Part shown: positions 18,797 to 27,673 of the stretch, piece by piece
Numbering within the stretch: position 1 is the first letter of the stretch
How the letters are laid out: each line of letters opens with the position of its first letter
Assembly: GCF_001293685.1 (NCBI RefSeq)
Contig: NZ_BCAG01000003.1
Span: 2,768,501 to 2,832,500 of the forward strand
Length of the DNA stretch: 64,000 bases
Direction: 5' to 3'
DNA from: Desulfatitalea tepidiphila
GTDB taxonomy: Bacteria; Desulfobacterota; Desulfobacteria; Desulfobacterales; Desulfosarcinaceae
Program-made: the position numbers and the translations under genes
Notes under the pieces: generated by a model
What the model was told of the DNA's origin: nothing
Database searches by the model: none
What the model saw: only the letters and a program-made list of their open reading frames with translations

Positions 18797-20197
18797 ATGA
18801 GGCGACGAAAAGTGTTGATTTTTACGGCTGTGACGATCCTGGCGCTGATCGCAGCCGGGGTCTCGCCACCGGCCATGGCCCAGCCCAACTTTGCCAAGGT
18901 CAAGGAGTTCCGCATCGAGCGGAGCATCCCCCCGGAGGCGGTCGCCTGCATCGAGTGCCACAAACAGACCAGCCCCGGTCTGTTTGCCGATTGGGCCAAC
19001 AGCCGCCATGCTAACGCCAACATCACCTGCCTGGACTGCCATCTGGCCCAGCCCGGAGATCAGGATGTGGCCAAGGGGCATGACGCGGTTTACAGCCGCA
19101 AAGACCTTCCCTATGCCGAAGCAAAGTACAAAGTACCCGTCGCCACCGTCGTCACGCCCAAGGATTGCTCCCGCTGTCACCCGGACGAGGTGACCCAGTA
19201 CAGCAAAAGCAAACACGCCAACACCATCGAAATCATGTGGAAGCTCGATCCCTGGCTGAACAAGGGCATGAATTCGGACAACGAGCGCAAGACCGGCTGC
19301 TACCACTGCCACGGCACGGTGCTGGCCATCGATGACAAAGGCAAGCTCGATGCCACCACCTGGCCCAACGTGGGCGTGGGGCGTCTGAACCTGGACGGCA
19401 GCAAGGGGTCGTGCACCTCCTGCCACAGCCGCCACCGCTTCGCGGTATCCGAAGCGAGAAGACCCGAAGCGTGCGACTCCTGCCACCTGGGGCCGGATCA
19501 TCCCCAGATCGAAATATACGAAGAGTCCAAGCACGGCACGATCTACCACGCCTTCAATGACGAGTTCAACTTCAAGGCCGCGGCCGGCACCTGGACGCCG
19601 GGGACCGACTACCGGGCGCCCACCTGCGCCGCCTGCCACATGAGCGGCTCGGGCAAGGTCATGGGCACCCACGACGTCACCGAACGCCTCTCCTGGGAGA
19701 CGCAGGCCCCGCTCACCGTGCGGCCCCAGGACTTCGCCGCCTTCCCTTCGGGCACCGACTGGAAGGTGGAGCGCGAAAAAATGAAAAATGTCTGCCTCGC
19801 CTGTCACAGCGACGCCTGGGTCGACGATTTCTACCAGGGCTACGACAAGGCGGTGGAAGAGTACAACGAAGTCTACTTCAAGCCGGCCAAGGCCAAGTTC
19901 GACGAACTGAATTCAAAAGGATTGCTGGATCAGACCAAGTTCTTCGACGAGCGTCTCGAAGTCGAATTTTACGAACTCTGGCACCATGAAGGCCGCCGGG
20001 CGCGCATGGGCGTCATGATGATGGCCCCAGACTATGCCTGGTGGCACGGCTTCTATGAAGTCAAGCTGCGCTTCGCCAATTTCATGGAAGAAGCCAACCA
20101 CCTGATCGAAACCGGTCAGAAGGCTTACATCGCCAAGGACTTCCCCAACGCCACCGGCGATACGACCCGGCCGCCCAAGATTTTCGGCGGGAAGTAA
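18797..20197 (+). CDS. Octahaem cytochrome c, hydroxylamine oxidoreductase family
   Basis: A 466-residue periplasmic protein with a signal peptide (cleavage near PPAMAQ) and exactly eight CxxCH haem sites at residues 51, 78, 124, 168, 206, 226, 277 and 333. The C-terminal helical region (YELWHHEGRRARMG, then PDYAWWHGFYEVKLRF) is HAO-family. HAO relatives either oxidise hydroxylamine or hydrazine, or reduce nitrite to hydroxylamine or ammonium. With a quinol-dehydrogenase partner upstream and nitrate reductase downstream, a reductive role (nitrite to ammonium or hydroxylamine) is inferred. AAAGGAG precedes the ATG. No NrfA-type CxxCK site is present. Whether a tyrosine near residue 420 equals the P460 cross-linking residue needs an alignment. 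Confidence 0.88.
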   Translation: MRRRKVLIFTAVTILALIAAGVSPPAMAQPNFAKVKEFRIERSIPPEAVACIECHKQTSPGLFADWANSRHANANITCLDCHLAQPGDQDVAKGHDAVYSRKDLPYAEAKYKVPVATVVTPKDCSRCHPDEVTQYSKSKHANTIEIMWKLDPWLNKGMNSDNERKTGCYHCHGTVLAIDDKGKLDATTWPNVGVGRLNLDGSKGSCTSCHSRHRFAVSEARRPEACDSCHLGPDHPQIEIYEESKHGTIYHAFNDEFNFKAAAGTWTPGTDYRAPTCAACHMSGSGKVMGTHDVTERLSWETQAPLTVRPQDFAAFPSGTDWKVEREKMKNVCLACHSDAWVDDFYQGYDKAVEEYNEVYFKPAKAKFDELNSKGLLDQTKFFDERLEVEFYELWHHEGRRARMGVMMMAPDYAWWHGFYEVKLRFANFMEEANHLIETGQKAYIAKDFPNATGDTTRPPKIFGGK

Positions 20198-20218
20198 CGG
20201 GTTAGAAGCAGGTTCACA

Positions 20219-20305
20219 GAACCGTGCACGGGATATCCTGTGCACGGTTCAAATCGCGACCATACAACGAGGCGCCCGAGACAGGACCGGGCGCCTCGTC
20301 TGTTC
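20219..20305 (+). terminator. Double hairpin terminator after the HAO-like gene
   Basis: Two stems follow the stop codon: GAACCGTGCAC/GTGCACGGTTC (20219-20250) and CGAGGCGCCCG/CGGGCGCCTCG (20268-20298), the latter leading into TCTGTTCTC. The second is the better terminator candidate; its U-tract is interrupted. Confidence 0.65.
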
Positions 20306-20353
20306 TCAGCGACTTGAAGCAACATTTCCGAATTCCACCTCCTTTTCTGTCAC

Positions 20354-20510
20354 TTGATGGCTATGTAAAACGTCGCTGTCGGACGGCGCCGTAACAAGTT
20401 CAAGATCAAGGCGTGCGACATTCCATGTCCTGAGGCGTACTTGTCGTACGCCGCAAGGACCACGGGATGAGCACAACGCAGATATTGGACGTGTTACGGT
20501 GACGTCAAAC
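20354..20510. repeat. 157-bp interspersed repeat element
   Basis: The element starts TTGATGG and ends near GTGACGTCAAAC, with partly inverted-repeat ends (CGCCGTAAC against GTTACGGTGACG). It contains CAAGATCAAGGCGTGCGACA and a TACTTGTCGTACG palindrome. A truncated relative lies at 2833-2876. It contains no gene. Its right edge directly abuts the FNR-type box at 20511. Confidence 0.72.
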
Positions 20511-20551
20511 TTGACTCAAGTCAAGGACGCCGCGTCTGCTCCCGCGATATG
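20511..20551 (+). promoter_or_regulatory. CRP/FNR-type operator and -10 before the kinase/phosphatase pair
   Basis: TTGACTCAAGTCAA (20511-20524) has TTGACT/AGTCAA arms around CA. A GATATG hexamer at 20546-20551 lies 33.5 bases from the box centre, as in class II CRP/FNR-activated promoters. Similar boxes occur at 23135 and 37250 in the same island. Confidence 0.7.
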
Positions 20552-20608
20552 ACCCAACTATCTCGATCCCTTGTTGTTTTAAAGTCAAAAAAATCTCGAA
20601 GGGAGTGA

Positions 20609-22276
20609 ATCGCTATCACATCGTCTTCTTGCAAACCAAACGCCGGCGCCAAAAAGTCCAACTGCTGGGAATTCATGCAGTGCGGCCGTGAACCGGGCGG
20701 CGCGAAGAGTGGGGAGCTTGGCATTTGCCCGGCGGCGGTCGATCACTCGTTCGACGGCATCAATGCCGGAACGTGCGCCGGGCGCATCTGCTGGGCGGTT
20801 TCCGGCACCTTTTGCGACGGTCGCGTGCAGGGATCGTTTGCCGAAAAGCGTGCCTCGTGCCTCGACTGCGATTTCTACCGGTCGGTTCACGCGCAAAAAC
20901 AGACCACGCCCCACAACACGAGGTTCCTGCACTTCATCGACCGTAAAGGCCACAGTCCCTTTTTCGACCGCATGACCCGCAGACGCGTCGCGGCCGGCGA
21001 GCGCTTCGTCGACCAGGGTGCAATCGAGGACACGGCCTATATCATCCAGAGCGGCGCATGCCTGGTCATCGTGGAAAAAGAGGGCGAACTGCACCCCGTG
21101 GATCACTACGGCCCGGGTGACATCGTCGGCGGTCTGGGCATTTTGACCGGCGAACCGCGGCGCGCCCACGTGGAGGCGGAAACGGAGATGGACCTGTGGG
21201 TCATGACCCGCGCCCAGTTCGACGCGTTCACCGAGAAAGACCCGGACCTGTTGGATTTCATCACCGAACTGGTGGCCGATCGGTTCGACAGCCGGCGGCC
21301 CACCGCTTACCGGACCATCGGCAAGTACGTGACCACCGATATCATCGGCCGCGGCGCCTTCAGCATCGTTTACAAAGGCTTTCACAGCGTGCTTAACACA
21401 CCGGTGGTGATCAAGATGATGCGTCACGACATGGCCCTGCACCCCGAATTTTTCGAGAGCTTTTACAACGAAGCCAAAACCATCGCCTCCCTGGAGCACG
21501 ACCATATCGTCAAGGTCTATGACTTCGACGAGCGTTACCGGACGCTGTTCATCATCATGGAGCAGGTCAAAGGCGAGATGCTCAAAACCCTGATCAGCCG
21601 TCTGGGTACCCTGCCACCCGGTCTCGCGGCCCGATTTATCCGGCAGATCGGCGCCGCGCTGGCGTATGCCCACCAACGCGGGATCGTGCATCGCGATATC
21701 AATCCCGCCAATATCATCGTAGAACCGAACGACCGGATCAAGATCCTCGATTTCGGACTGGCCTGCCCCACCGGCACCGAAGACTTCACCGGCCTGGGCA
21801 CGGCCGCCTTCATGGCACCGGAGCAGATCGAGGGAGGCCCGCTCGACGGCCGCACCGACATCTACGCCCTGGGGATCACCGCCTTCGAAATGCTCACCGG
21901 CCAGCGGCCGTTCCCCGAGGACGATCCCAAACGGTTGCTGAAACTGCACTTGACCCGCGACATCACCGATCCGAAAATCCTCGACCCGCATATTCCCGAA
22001 CCGTTGCGGCGCTTCATTCTCACCGCCGGCCGCCGCGATCCCGACCAACGCTACGGAAACATGGACCAAGCCATGGCCGAGCTCCAACCGCTGATTGCCG
22101 ACTATCCTGCGCCAGGCCACACGACCGTGCTCGACCAACGTAACGACCATGTCTCGCTGATGTTGACCCTCGCGGGAAAACAGGGGATCAATCTCGAAGC
22201 GGTGGCGGACGCGCTCAGGGCCGAGGCGCACCGGCTGGGTGCGACGCTGAGCTTCAACGACTGTATCGAACCGTGA
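20609..22276 (+). CDS. Two-CW domain, Crp-like domain and Ser/Thr protein kinase
   Basis: The first ATG is at 20675, but the conserved Two-CW cysteine domain starts earlier in the same open frame (CWEF at 20663, then CGREPGGAK, CPAA, CWAVSGTFC, CLDCDFY). Between the stop at 20606 and that motif there is no ATG, GTG or TTG, only ATC codons at 20609 and 20615; AAGGGAG precedes 20609. A cyclic-nucleotide-type domain follows (GDIVGGLGILTGEPRRA), then a Hanks kinase with GRGAFSIVYKG, VVIKMM, HRDINPANI, DFGLA and MAPEQ. The usual cNMP-binding glutamate is replaced by glycine. The stop overlaps the start of a PP2C phosphatase gene by GTGA. Predicted cytosolic; targets are unknown. The start codon is the uncertain part. 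Confidence 0.85.
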   Translation: MAITSSSCKPNAGAKKSNCWEFMQCGREPGGAKSGELGICPAAVDHSFDGINAGTCAGRICWAVSGTFCDGRVQGSFAEKRASCLDCDFYRSVHAQKQTTPHNTRFLHFIDRKGHSPFFDRMTRRRVAAGERFVDQGAIEDTAYIIQSGACLVIVEKEGELHPVDHYGPGDIVGGLGILTGEPRRAHVEAETEMDLWVMTRAQFDAFTEKDPDLLDFITELVADRFDSRRPTAYRTIGKYVTTDIIGRGAFSIVYKGFHSVLNTPVVIKMMRHDMALHPEFFESFYNEAKTIASLEHDHIVKVYDFDERYRTLFIIMEQVKGEMLKTLISRLGTLPPGLAARFIRQIGAALAYAHQRGIVHRDINPANIIVEPNDRIKILDFGLACPTGTEDFTGLGTAAFMAPEQIEGGPLDGRTDIYALGITAFEMLTGQRPFPEDDPKRLLKLHLTRDITDPKILDPHIPEPLRRFILTAGRRDPDQRYGNMDQAMAELQPLIADYPAPGHTTVLDQRNDHVSLMLTLAGKQGINLEAVADALRAEAHRLGATLSFNDCIEP

Positions 22277-23082
22277 CGGCGAAACGCGCCGTGAATACCA
22301 ACGACCGGGAATGCCGCATGCCCCAGACCCGCACCACCGCCCCTGACCGCCAAAGCATCGTCATCGGCGGCCGGCAATGTTTCGGCATGACGCACATCGG
22401 CCTTGCCCGGCAGACCAATGCGGATCGCTACCTGATCCATGCCTTGCGGCACGACGAGGTGCTCCTGGCCCTGGCCGACGGACTGGGTCCCACGCCGGCA
22501 GCGGCCCATGCCGCCGACAGCATACATGCGCGGTTTGCCGCCATCGCCGACATCGCCCCGGGCCACGAACGCGACACCCTGGATCGCATCGCCAGGGAAG
22601 CCGATCTGGCCCTTTGGGCTGAAAGCCAACGCGACGCGGACCTCGACGGCACCGGCAGCACCCTCGTGGCCGTTCTGCTGCGAGGCCGCCAGGCCTATTG
22701 GGTGCATGTGGGCGACAGCCGTCTCTACCTGTTCCGTGATGCGGTGATACGCCAGGTGACCCGTGACCAGACCCTGGCCCGATTTCTGGTCGCGGAGAAC
22801 GAGATTACCCTGGAAGAAGCAGCGGTCCACTACTCACGCCACGTCATGGACCAATACATCGGCTGCGGTTTTGCCGAGCCGGAAACCGGCGTGTTGGCCC
22901 TGTTGCCCTCGGATCTGCTGGTGTTGACCAGCGACGGCCTTCACAAGCAGATCTCCACGGAAACGTTGCGCCGGGTCCTCGACAGGAGAGCCAATCTTGC
23001 GGACACGGGTCATGCCCTGGTCGAAGCAGCCCTGGCCGTCGGAGGCGCGGACAACATCACCGTTGTCCTGGCCCGGCCATGA
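22273..23082 (+). CDS. PP2C-family protein phosphatase
   Basis: A 269-residue metal-dependent Ser/Thr phosphatase. Motifs in order: NADRYLI, LADGLG (metal aspartate), GTGSTLVAVLL, VGDSRLYLFRD, LTSDGLH and GADNITVVLARP. It starts at a GTG that overlaps the kinase stop (GTGA), so translation is coupled; an ATG at 22318 is an alternative. It is expected to reverse phosphorylation by the kinase upstream. No membrane segment is present. The gene ends the unit controlled by the box at 20511. Confidence 0.9.
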   Translation: MTAKRAVNTNDRECRMPQTRTTAPDRQSIVIGGRQCFGMTHIGLARQTNADRYLIHALRHDEVLLALADGLGPTPAAAHAADSIHARFAAIADIAPGHERDTLDRIAREADLALWAESQRDADLDGTGSTLVAVLLRGRQAYWVHVGDSRLYLFRDAVIRQVTRDQTLARFLVAENEITLEEAAVHYSRHVMDQYIGCGFAEPETGVLALLPSDLLVLTSDGLHKQISTETLRRVLDRRANLADTGHALVEAALAVGGADNITVVLARP

Positions 23083-23134
23083 TCCCATCCCGACCAGGCC
23101 GGCTTTCCATGCGGTGCATGTTTCCTTTTGACAT

Positions 23135-23175
23135 TTGACTTAAGTCAAGGCGTTCGGTTAAACTTCGTTTATCAT
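23135..23175 (+). promoter_or_regulatory. CRP/FNR-type operator and -10 before the amidotransferase-nar operon
   Basis: A perfect palindrome TTGACTTAAGTCAA (23135-23148) is followed by TATCAT at 23170-23175, 33.5 bases from the box centre, giving a predicted start near 23182. The first start codon is at 23237. This is the class II activator geometry. Confidence 0.78.
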
Positions 23176-23236
23176 TGATCCTGCCTTGACATTTCCTTTT
23201 CCTACGCCACTCCGAAACGGATACAGGGAGGCCTGA

Positions 23237-23935
23237 ATGCGGGTACATGCCCTCTACCACGTTCCTTTTGAAGACATCGGCAGCATGGCGCCCTATTTCC
23301 AAAGGGGCGGCCACGGCGTGACCGTCACCCGCCTCTGGCAGGCGGAGCCGCTGCCGGACATGGCGAATTTCGACATGTTGATCGTCATGGGCGGCCCCAT
23401 GGGGGTGCACGACGAGGCCCGCCACCCCTGGCTCGCCGACGAAAAGCGTTTCATAGAAGCGGCCATGAACCACGACAAAACCGTTCTGGGCATCTGCCTG
23501 GGCGCCCAATTAATCGCCCACACGGCCGGCGCCCCGGTCCGGCCCAACGGCCATCGCGAAATCGGCTGGTTCCCGGTCATCCGCGCCGATCAATCCCAAA
23601 CGACCGTGCTGCGCGATGTGCTGCCCCCGGTCTTCGATGCCTTTCACTGGCACGGCGATACCTTCGACTTGCCGACCGGGGCCGTGCCCCTGGGATCGAG
23701 CCAGTCCTGCGTCAACCAGGGCTTCGTCATGGCCGACCGCGTGGTCGGCCTGCAGTTCCACCTGGAAACCACCCCCCGCTCGGCCCAGGCCCTGATCGAC
23801 CACTGCGCCGAAGAGTTGGACGGCTCTACCTATGTCCAGGAACCGGCGGCCATGCTGGCCGACCCCCAGCGTTTTCAACAGATCAATGCCATCATGGAGA
23901 AATTGCTCGACGCCCTCTTCACACTTCACCCTTAA
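23237..23935 (+). CDS. Class I glutamine amidotransferase (GMP-synthase-like)
   Basis: A 232-residue stand-alone GATase1 protein. The nucleophile is in GICLGAQLIA and the catalytic His-x-Glu is in QFHLETT; IVMGGPMGVHDE is also family-typical. Such proteins hydrolyse glutamine or, as in the GMP-synthase-like subgroup, act on gamma-glutamyl compounds. AGGGAGG precedes the ATG. The gene lies 33 bases before narG and directly behind the FNR-type box, so it is the first gene of the nar operon. I know of no established role for this family in nitrate reduction; its place here is unexplained. Confidence 0.85.
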   Translation: MRVHALYHVPFEDIGSMAPYFQRGGHGVTVTRLWQAEPLPDMANFDMLIVMGGPMGVHDEARHPWLADEKRFIEAAMNHDKTVLGICLGAQLIAHTAGAPVRPNGHREIGWFPVIRADQSQTTVLRDVLPPVFDAFHWHGDTFDLPTGAVPLGSSQSCVNQGFVMADRVVGLQFHLETTPRSAQALIDHCAEELDGSTYVQEPAAMLADPQRFQQINAIMEKLLDALFTLHP

Positions 23936-23968
23936 AGCTCCCCGCCCAGCGGGGCCCCGAGGTGTCCA

Positions 23969-26900
23969 ATGAAAAACAGCCTGCTGAACCGACTGCGTTT
24001 CTTCCGCCCCAAAGGCTCCGCCCACGGCTGCAACGAGGAGACCGGCCCCGGCCAATGGACCCAGACGCGCTGCGGCCAGCGGGAATGGGAGGATCTCTAC
24101 CGCCGGCGCTGGCAGTATGACAAGAAGGTGCGCTCGACCCATGGTGTCAACTGCACGGGCTCGTGCTCGTGGGACGTCTATGTCAAGGACGGCATCCTGG
24201 TGTGGGAGACCCAGGCCACCGACTACCCGGCCTGCGGCGACGGCTTTCCCAACCACGAACCGCGCGGCTGCCCGCGGGGCGCCACCTATTCGTGGTACAC
24301 CTACAGCCCGGTGCGCCTGAAGCATCCCCTCGTGCGCTCGTGCCTGCTGGAGATGTGGCGTGCGGCCCTGGAAGCGAACGACGACCCGGTTTCGGCCTGG
24401 GCGGCCATCGCCGGCGATAACCAAAAACGCCGGCAATTCCAGCAGGCGCGCGGCAAAGGCGGTTTCGTGCGCGTGGATTGGGAAGAGGCCGCCACCCTGA
24501 TCGCCGCGGCCCTGGTCCACACCATCCAAAAATATGGCCCGGACCGCGTTTTCGGTTTCTCGCCGATTCCGGCCATGTCCATGGTGTGCTACGCCGCCGG
24601 CGCGCGATTTCTGTCGCTCATCGGCGCATCCATGATCAGCTTCTACGACTGGTACTGCGACCTGCCGCCGGCCTCGCCCCAGATCTGGGGCGAGCAGACC
24701 GACGTGCCCGAAAGCGCCGACTGGTATGAAGCCTCCTATTTCATCGTCTGGGGCACCAACCTGCCCATGACGCGCACGCCCGACGCCCATTTCTACACCG
24801 AGGCGCGCTACCGCGGCGCCCGGGTGGCGGCCGTGGCGCCCGACTACGCCGAGTATGTCAAGTTCGCCGATACGTGGCTGCCGGCCCGGGCCGGCACGGA
24901 CGCGGCCCTGGCCCTGGCCATGACCCACGTCATCGTCAAGGAGTTCTACATCGAGTGCCAGACTCCCTACTTCATGGAGTACGCCCGGCAGTACACCGAC
25001 CTGCCCTTCGTGGTGGTGCTCGGAGAGGGTGCCGAGGCCTTAACGCCGGGGCGCTTGCTGCGCGCCGCGGACCTGGGCTTGACGACCAACAACGCCCAAT
25101 GGAAAACCGTGGTGTACGACGCCACCGAAGGCGGCTTTGCCGTGCCCAACGGCAGCATCGGTTTCCGCTGGAACGAGGAGGGGCGCTGGAACCTCAAACT
25201 GGAGGCGGAGGGGCGGCCCGTCGATCCCCTGCTCAGCTTCGCCGATCAAAACGACGGCTGGGACAGCGTCGCCTTTGCGGTCTTCGCCGAGGCCGGGGCC
25301 GGCGTTAAAAAAGGATCAGTGCCGTATAAAACCTTGCCCACCGCCGGCGGCGAACTGCGCGTGACCACGGTTTTCGATCTCATGGCCGCCCAATTGGGCG
25401 TACGCCACGACAACGCAGCCTCCCCTTCGGACGGTTATCCATCCGATTATCCAATAGATTACAGCGATCCCAAGCCGTTCACCCCCGCCTGGCAGGAGGC
25501 GATCACCGGCGTGCCGGCCGCCGACGCCATCCGCGTGGCCCGCGAGTTCGCCGACAATGCCGAAAAGACTCGCGGCAAATCCATGATCTTTCTGGGCGCC
25601 GGCACCAACCACTGGTTTCACAGCGACATGATCTACCGCGCCATCATCAATCTCACCACCCTGTGCGGCTGCCAGGGGGTCAACGGCGGCGGCTGGGCCC
25701 ATTACGTGGGCCAGGAAAAGGTGCGGCCTCAGGCGGCCTGGTCCCAGGTGGCCTTCGGCCTGGATTGGCAGCGTCCACCGCGCCAGCAGAACGGCACCTC
25801 GTTCTACTACTTCGCCTCCAGCCAGTGGCGCTACGACACCCTGCGGCCCGAGACCATCCGTTCGCCCCTGGCCGATGGTCCGGCGGCAGCCCACATGGCG
25901 GACTACAACGTGATCGCCGCCCGTCTGGGCTGGCTGCCATCGTACCCGCAGTTCGATCGCAACCCCATCGACATCGTGCGCGATGCCGTCGCCGCCGGCG
26001 CCGCCACGGACGAGGAGATCGTGGCTCACGCGGTGCAAAAACTCAAAGCGGGCGAGCTGCGTTTCGCCGTGGAAGACCCCGACCACCCGGCCAACTTTCC
26101 GCGCATGCTCTTTCTGTGGCGGGCCAATCTGCTGGGCGCCAGCGGCAAGGGCCACGAGTATTTCCTCAAGCACCTGCTGGGCGCCGACCACGCCGTGCTC
26201 AACACCGACAGTCCCCTGCGTCCCCAAGAGATCGAATGGCGCGAACCGGCCCCGGAAGGCAAGCTGGACCTGCTGGTCACCCTGGAGCTGCGCATGTCCA
26301 CCAGCGCCATGTACGCCGACATCGCCCTGCCGGCCGCCGGCTGGTACGAGATGCACGACCTGAACACCACCGACATGCATCCGTTCATCCACCCGTTCAA
26401 CCCGGCCATCGACCCGCCCTGGGAGACCCGTACCAACTGGGAACAGTTCAAGACCATCGCCGCCAGATTCTCCGAGCTGGCCGCCGACCACCTGGGCACG
26501 GTCAAGGAATTGGTGGCCACGCCCCTGATGCACGACAGCCCCGGCGAAATCGCCCAGGCCGAGGTGCGCGACTGGCGCCGGGGCGAGTGCGATCCGGTCC
26601 CCGGCAAAACCATGCCCAACCTGGCCGTGGTGTCCCGCGACTTTCCCAACACCTTTCGCAAGATGACCGCCCTGGGGCCTCTGGCCGCGTCGGCGGGCGT
26701 GGGGTCCAAGGGCATCATGTGGAAGGCCCAGGAGGAAGTCGAGGGGTTGAAGGCCTCCCTGGGCACGGTGGCCGAAGGGATCGCCCAGGGACAACCGGTC
26801 ATGGAGACCGAGAAACAGGCGGCCGAAACCATCCTGATGCTGGCGCCCGAGACCAACGGCGCCACGGCGGTCAAATCCTGGGGCGTGCTGGAAAAGCGCA

Positions 26901-27673
26901 CGGGGCTGGCGCTGCGCCACCTGAGCCTGCGCCGCGAAGGCGACCGCTTCCGCTTCGACGACCTGACCGCCCAGCCGCGCAAGATCATCACCTCGCCGGT
27001 GTGGAGCGGCATCGAGTCCGAAGAGCGGCGCTACTCGCCGTTCGTGATCAATATCGAGGAGAAGGTGCCCTTCCGAACGCTCACCGGCCGGGCCCAGTTC
27101 TACCAGGATCATCCCTGGATGCGCGACTTCGGCGAGCAGTTGCCCGTCTACCGGCCGCCCCTGGGCCGAACGGCCGACGATCCGGCGGGCGTGCGCCGCG
27201 AGCCGGAACGCGAAATCGTGCTCAACTACCTCACCCCCCACTCCAAGTGGTCGATCCACAGCACCTATTCCGACACCCTCACCATGCTGACCCTGTTCCG
27301 CGGCGGCGAGGCGATCTGGATCAATGACGCCGACGCCGGCAAAATCGGGGTCAAGGACAACGACTGGCTGGAGTGCTTCAACTCCAACGGGGTGGTGATG
27401 GCCAAGGCCGTGGTGAGCCCGCGCATCCCGCCGGGCAAGGCGTTCATGTACCATGCCCAGGAGCGGATGATCAACACGCCGGGTTCGGGGCTCTCGGGCA
27501 AGCGCGGCGGCACCCACAACAGCGTGACGCGCATCCTGGTCAAGCCCACCCACATGATCGGCGGCTATGCCCAGTTGAGCTACGGCTTCAACTATTACGG
27601 ACCCATCGGGGCCCAGCGCGACGAATCGATCATCGTGCGCAAGGCCGGAAAGGTGGCATGGTATGAAGATTAA
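23969..27673 (+). CDS. narG: Respiratory nitrate reductase, alpha subunit
   Basis: The catalytic Mo-bisMGD subunit of membrane nitrate reductase (nitrate to nitrite). The 1234 residues are close to E. coli NarG (1247). The FS0 ligands H58, C62, C66 and C101 match E. coli H50/C54/C58/C93. The Mo ligand aspartate sits in DWYCDLPPASPQ. SFNPIPA-equivalent GFSPIPAMSM, GEQTDVPESADWY and RTPDAHF segments are conserved. There is no functional Tat signal, so the enzyme should face the cytoplasm. The reading frame is intact. Its 3' end overlaps narH by 11 bases. Confidence 0.97.
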   Translation: MKNSLLNRLRFFRPKGSAHGCNEETGPGQWTQTRCGQREWEDLYRRRWQYDKKVRSTHGVNCTGSCSWDVYVKDGILVWETQATDYPACGDGFPNHEPRGCPRGATYSWYTYSPVRLKHPLVRSCLLEMWRAALEANDDPVSAWAAIAGDNQKRRQFQQARGKGGFVRVDWEEAATLIAAALVHTIQKYGPDRVFGFSPIPAMSMVCYAAGARFLSLIGASMISFYDWYCDLPPASPQIWGEQTDVPESADWYEASYFIVWGTNLPMTRTPDAHFYTEARYRGARVAAVAPDYAEYVKFADTWLPARAGTDAALALAMTHVIVKEFYIECQTPYFMEYARQYTDLPFVVVLGEGAEALTPGRLLRAADLGLTTNNAQWKTVVYDATEGGFAVPNGSIGFRWNEEGRWNLKLEAEGRPVDPLLSFADQNDGWDSVAFAVFAEAGAGVKKGSVPYKTLPTAGGELRVTTVFDLMAAQLGVRHDNAASPSDGYPSDYPIDYSDPKPFTPAWQEAITGVPAADAIRVAREFADNAEKTRGKSMIFLGAGTNHWFHSDMIYRAIINLTTLCGCQGVNGGGWAHYVGQEKVRPQAAWSQVAFGLDWQRPPRQQNGTSFYYFASSQWRYDTLRPETIRSPLADGPAAAHMADYNVIAARLGWLPSYPQFDRNPIDIVRDAVAAGAATDEEIVAHAVQKLKAGELRFAVEDPDHPANFPRMLFLWRANLLGASGKGHEYFLKHLLGADHAVLNTDSPLRPQEIEWREPAPEGKLDLLVTLELRMSTSAMYADIALPAAGWYEMHDLNTTDMHPFIHPFNPAIDPPWETRTNWEQFKTIAARFSELAADHLGTVKELVATPLMHDSPGEIAQAEVRDWRRGECDPVPGKTMPNLAVVSRDFPNTFRKMTALGPLAASAGVGSKGIMWKAQEEVEGLKASLGTVAEGIAQGQPVMETEKQAAETILMLAPETNGATAVKSWGVLEKRTGLALRHLSLRREGDRFRFDDLTAQPRKIITSPVWSGIESEERRYSPFVINIEEKVPFRTLTGRAQFYQDHPWMRDFGEQLPVYRPPLGRTADDPAGVRREPEREIVLNYLTPHSKWSIHSTYSDTLTMLTLFRGGEAIWINDADAGKIGVKDNDWLECFNSNGVVMAKAVVSPRIPPGKAFMYHAQERMINTPGSGLSGKRGGTHNSVTRILVKPTHMIGGYAQLSYGFNYYGPIGAQRDESIIVRKAGKVAWYED

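Noticed and set aside
18797-20197. NrfA pentahaem nitrite reductase
   Set aside because: There are eight CxxCH sites, no CxxCK haem site, and HAO-type C-terminal sequence.
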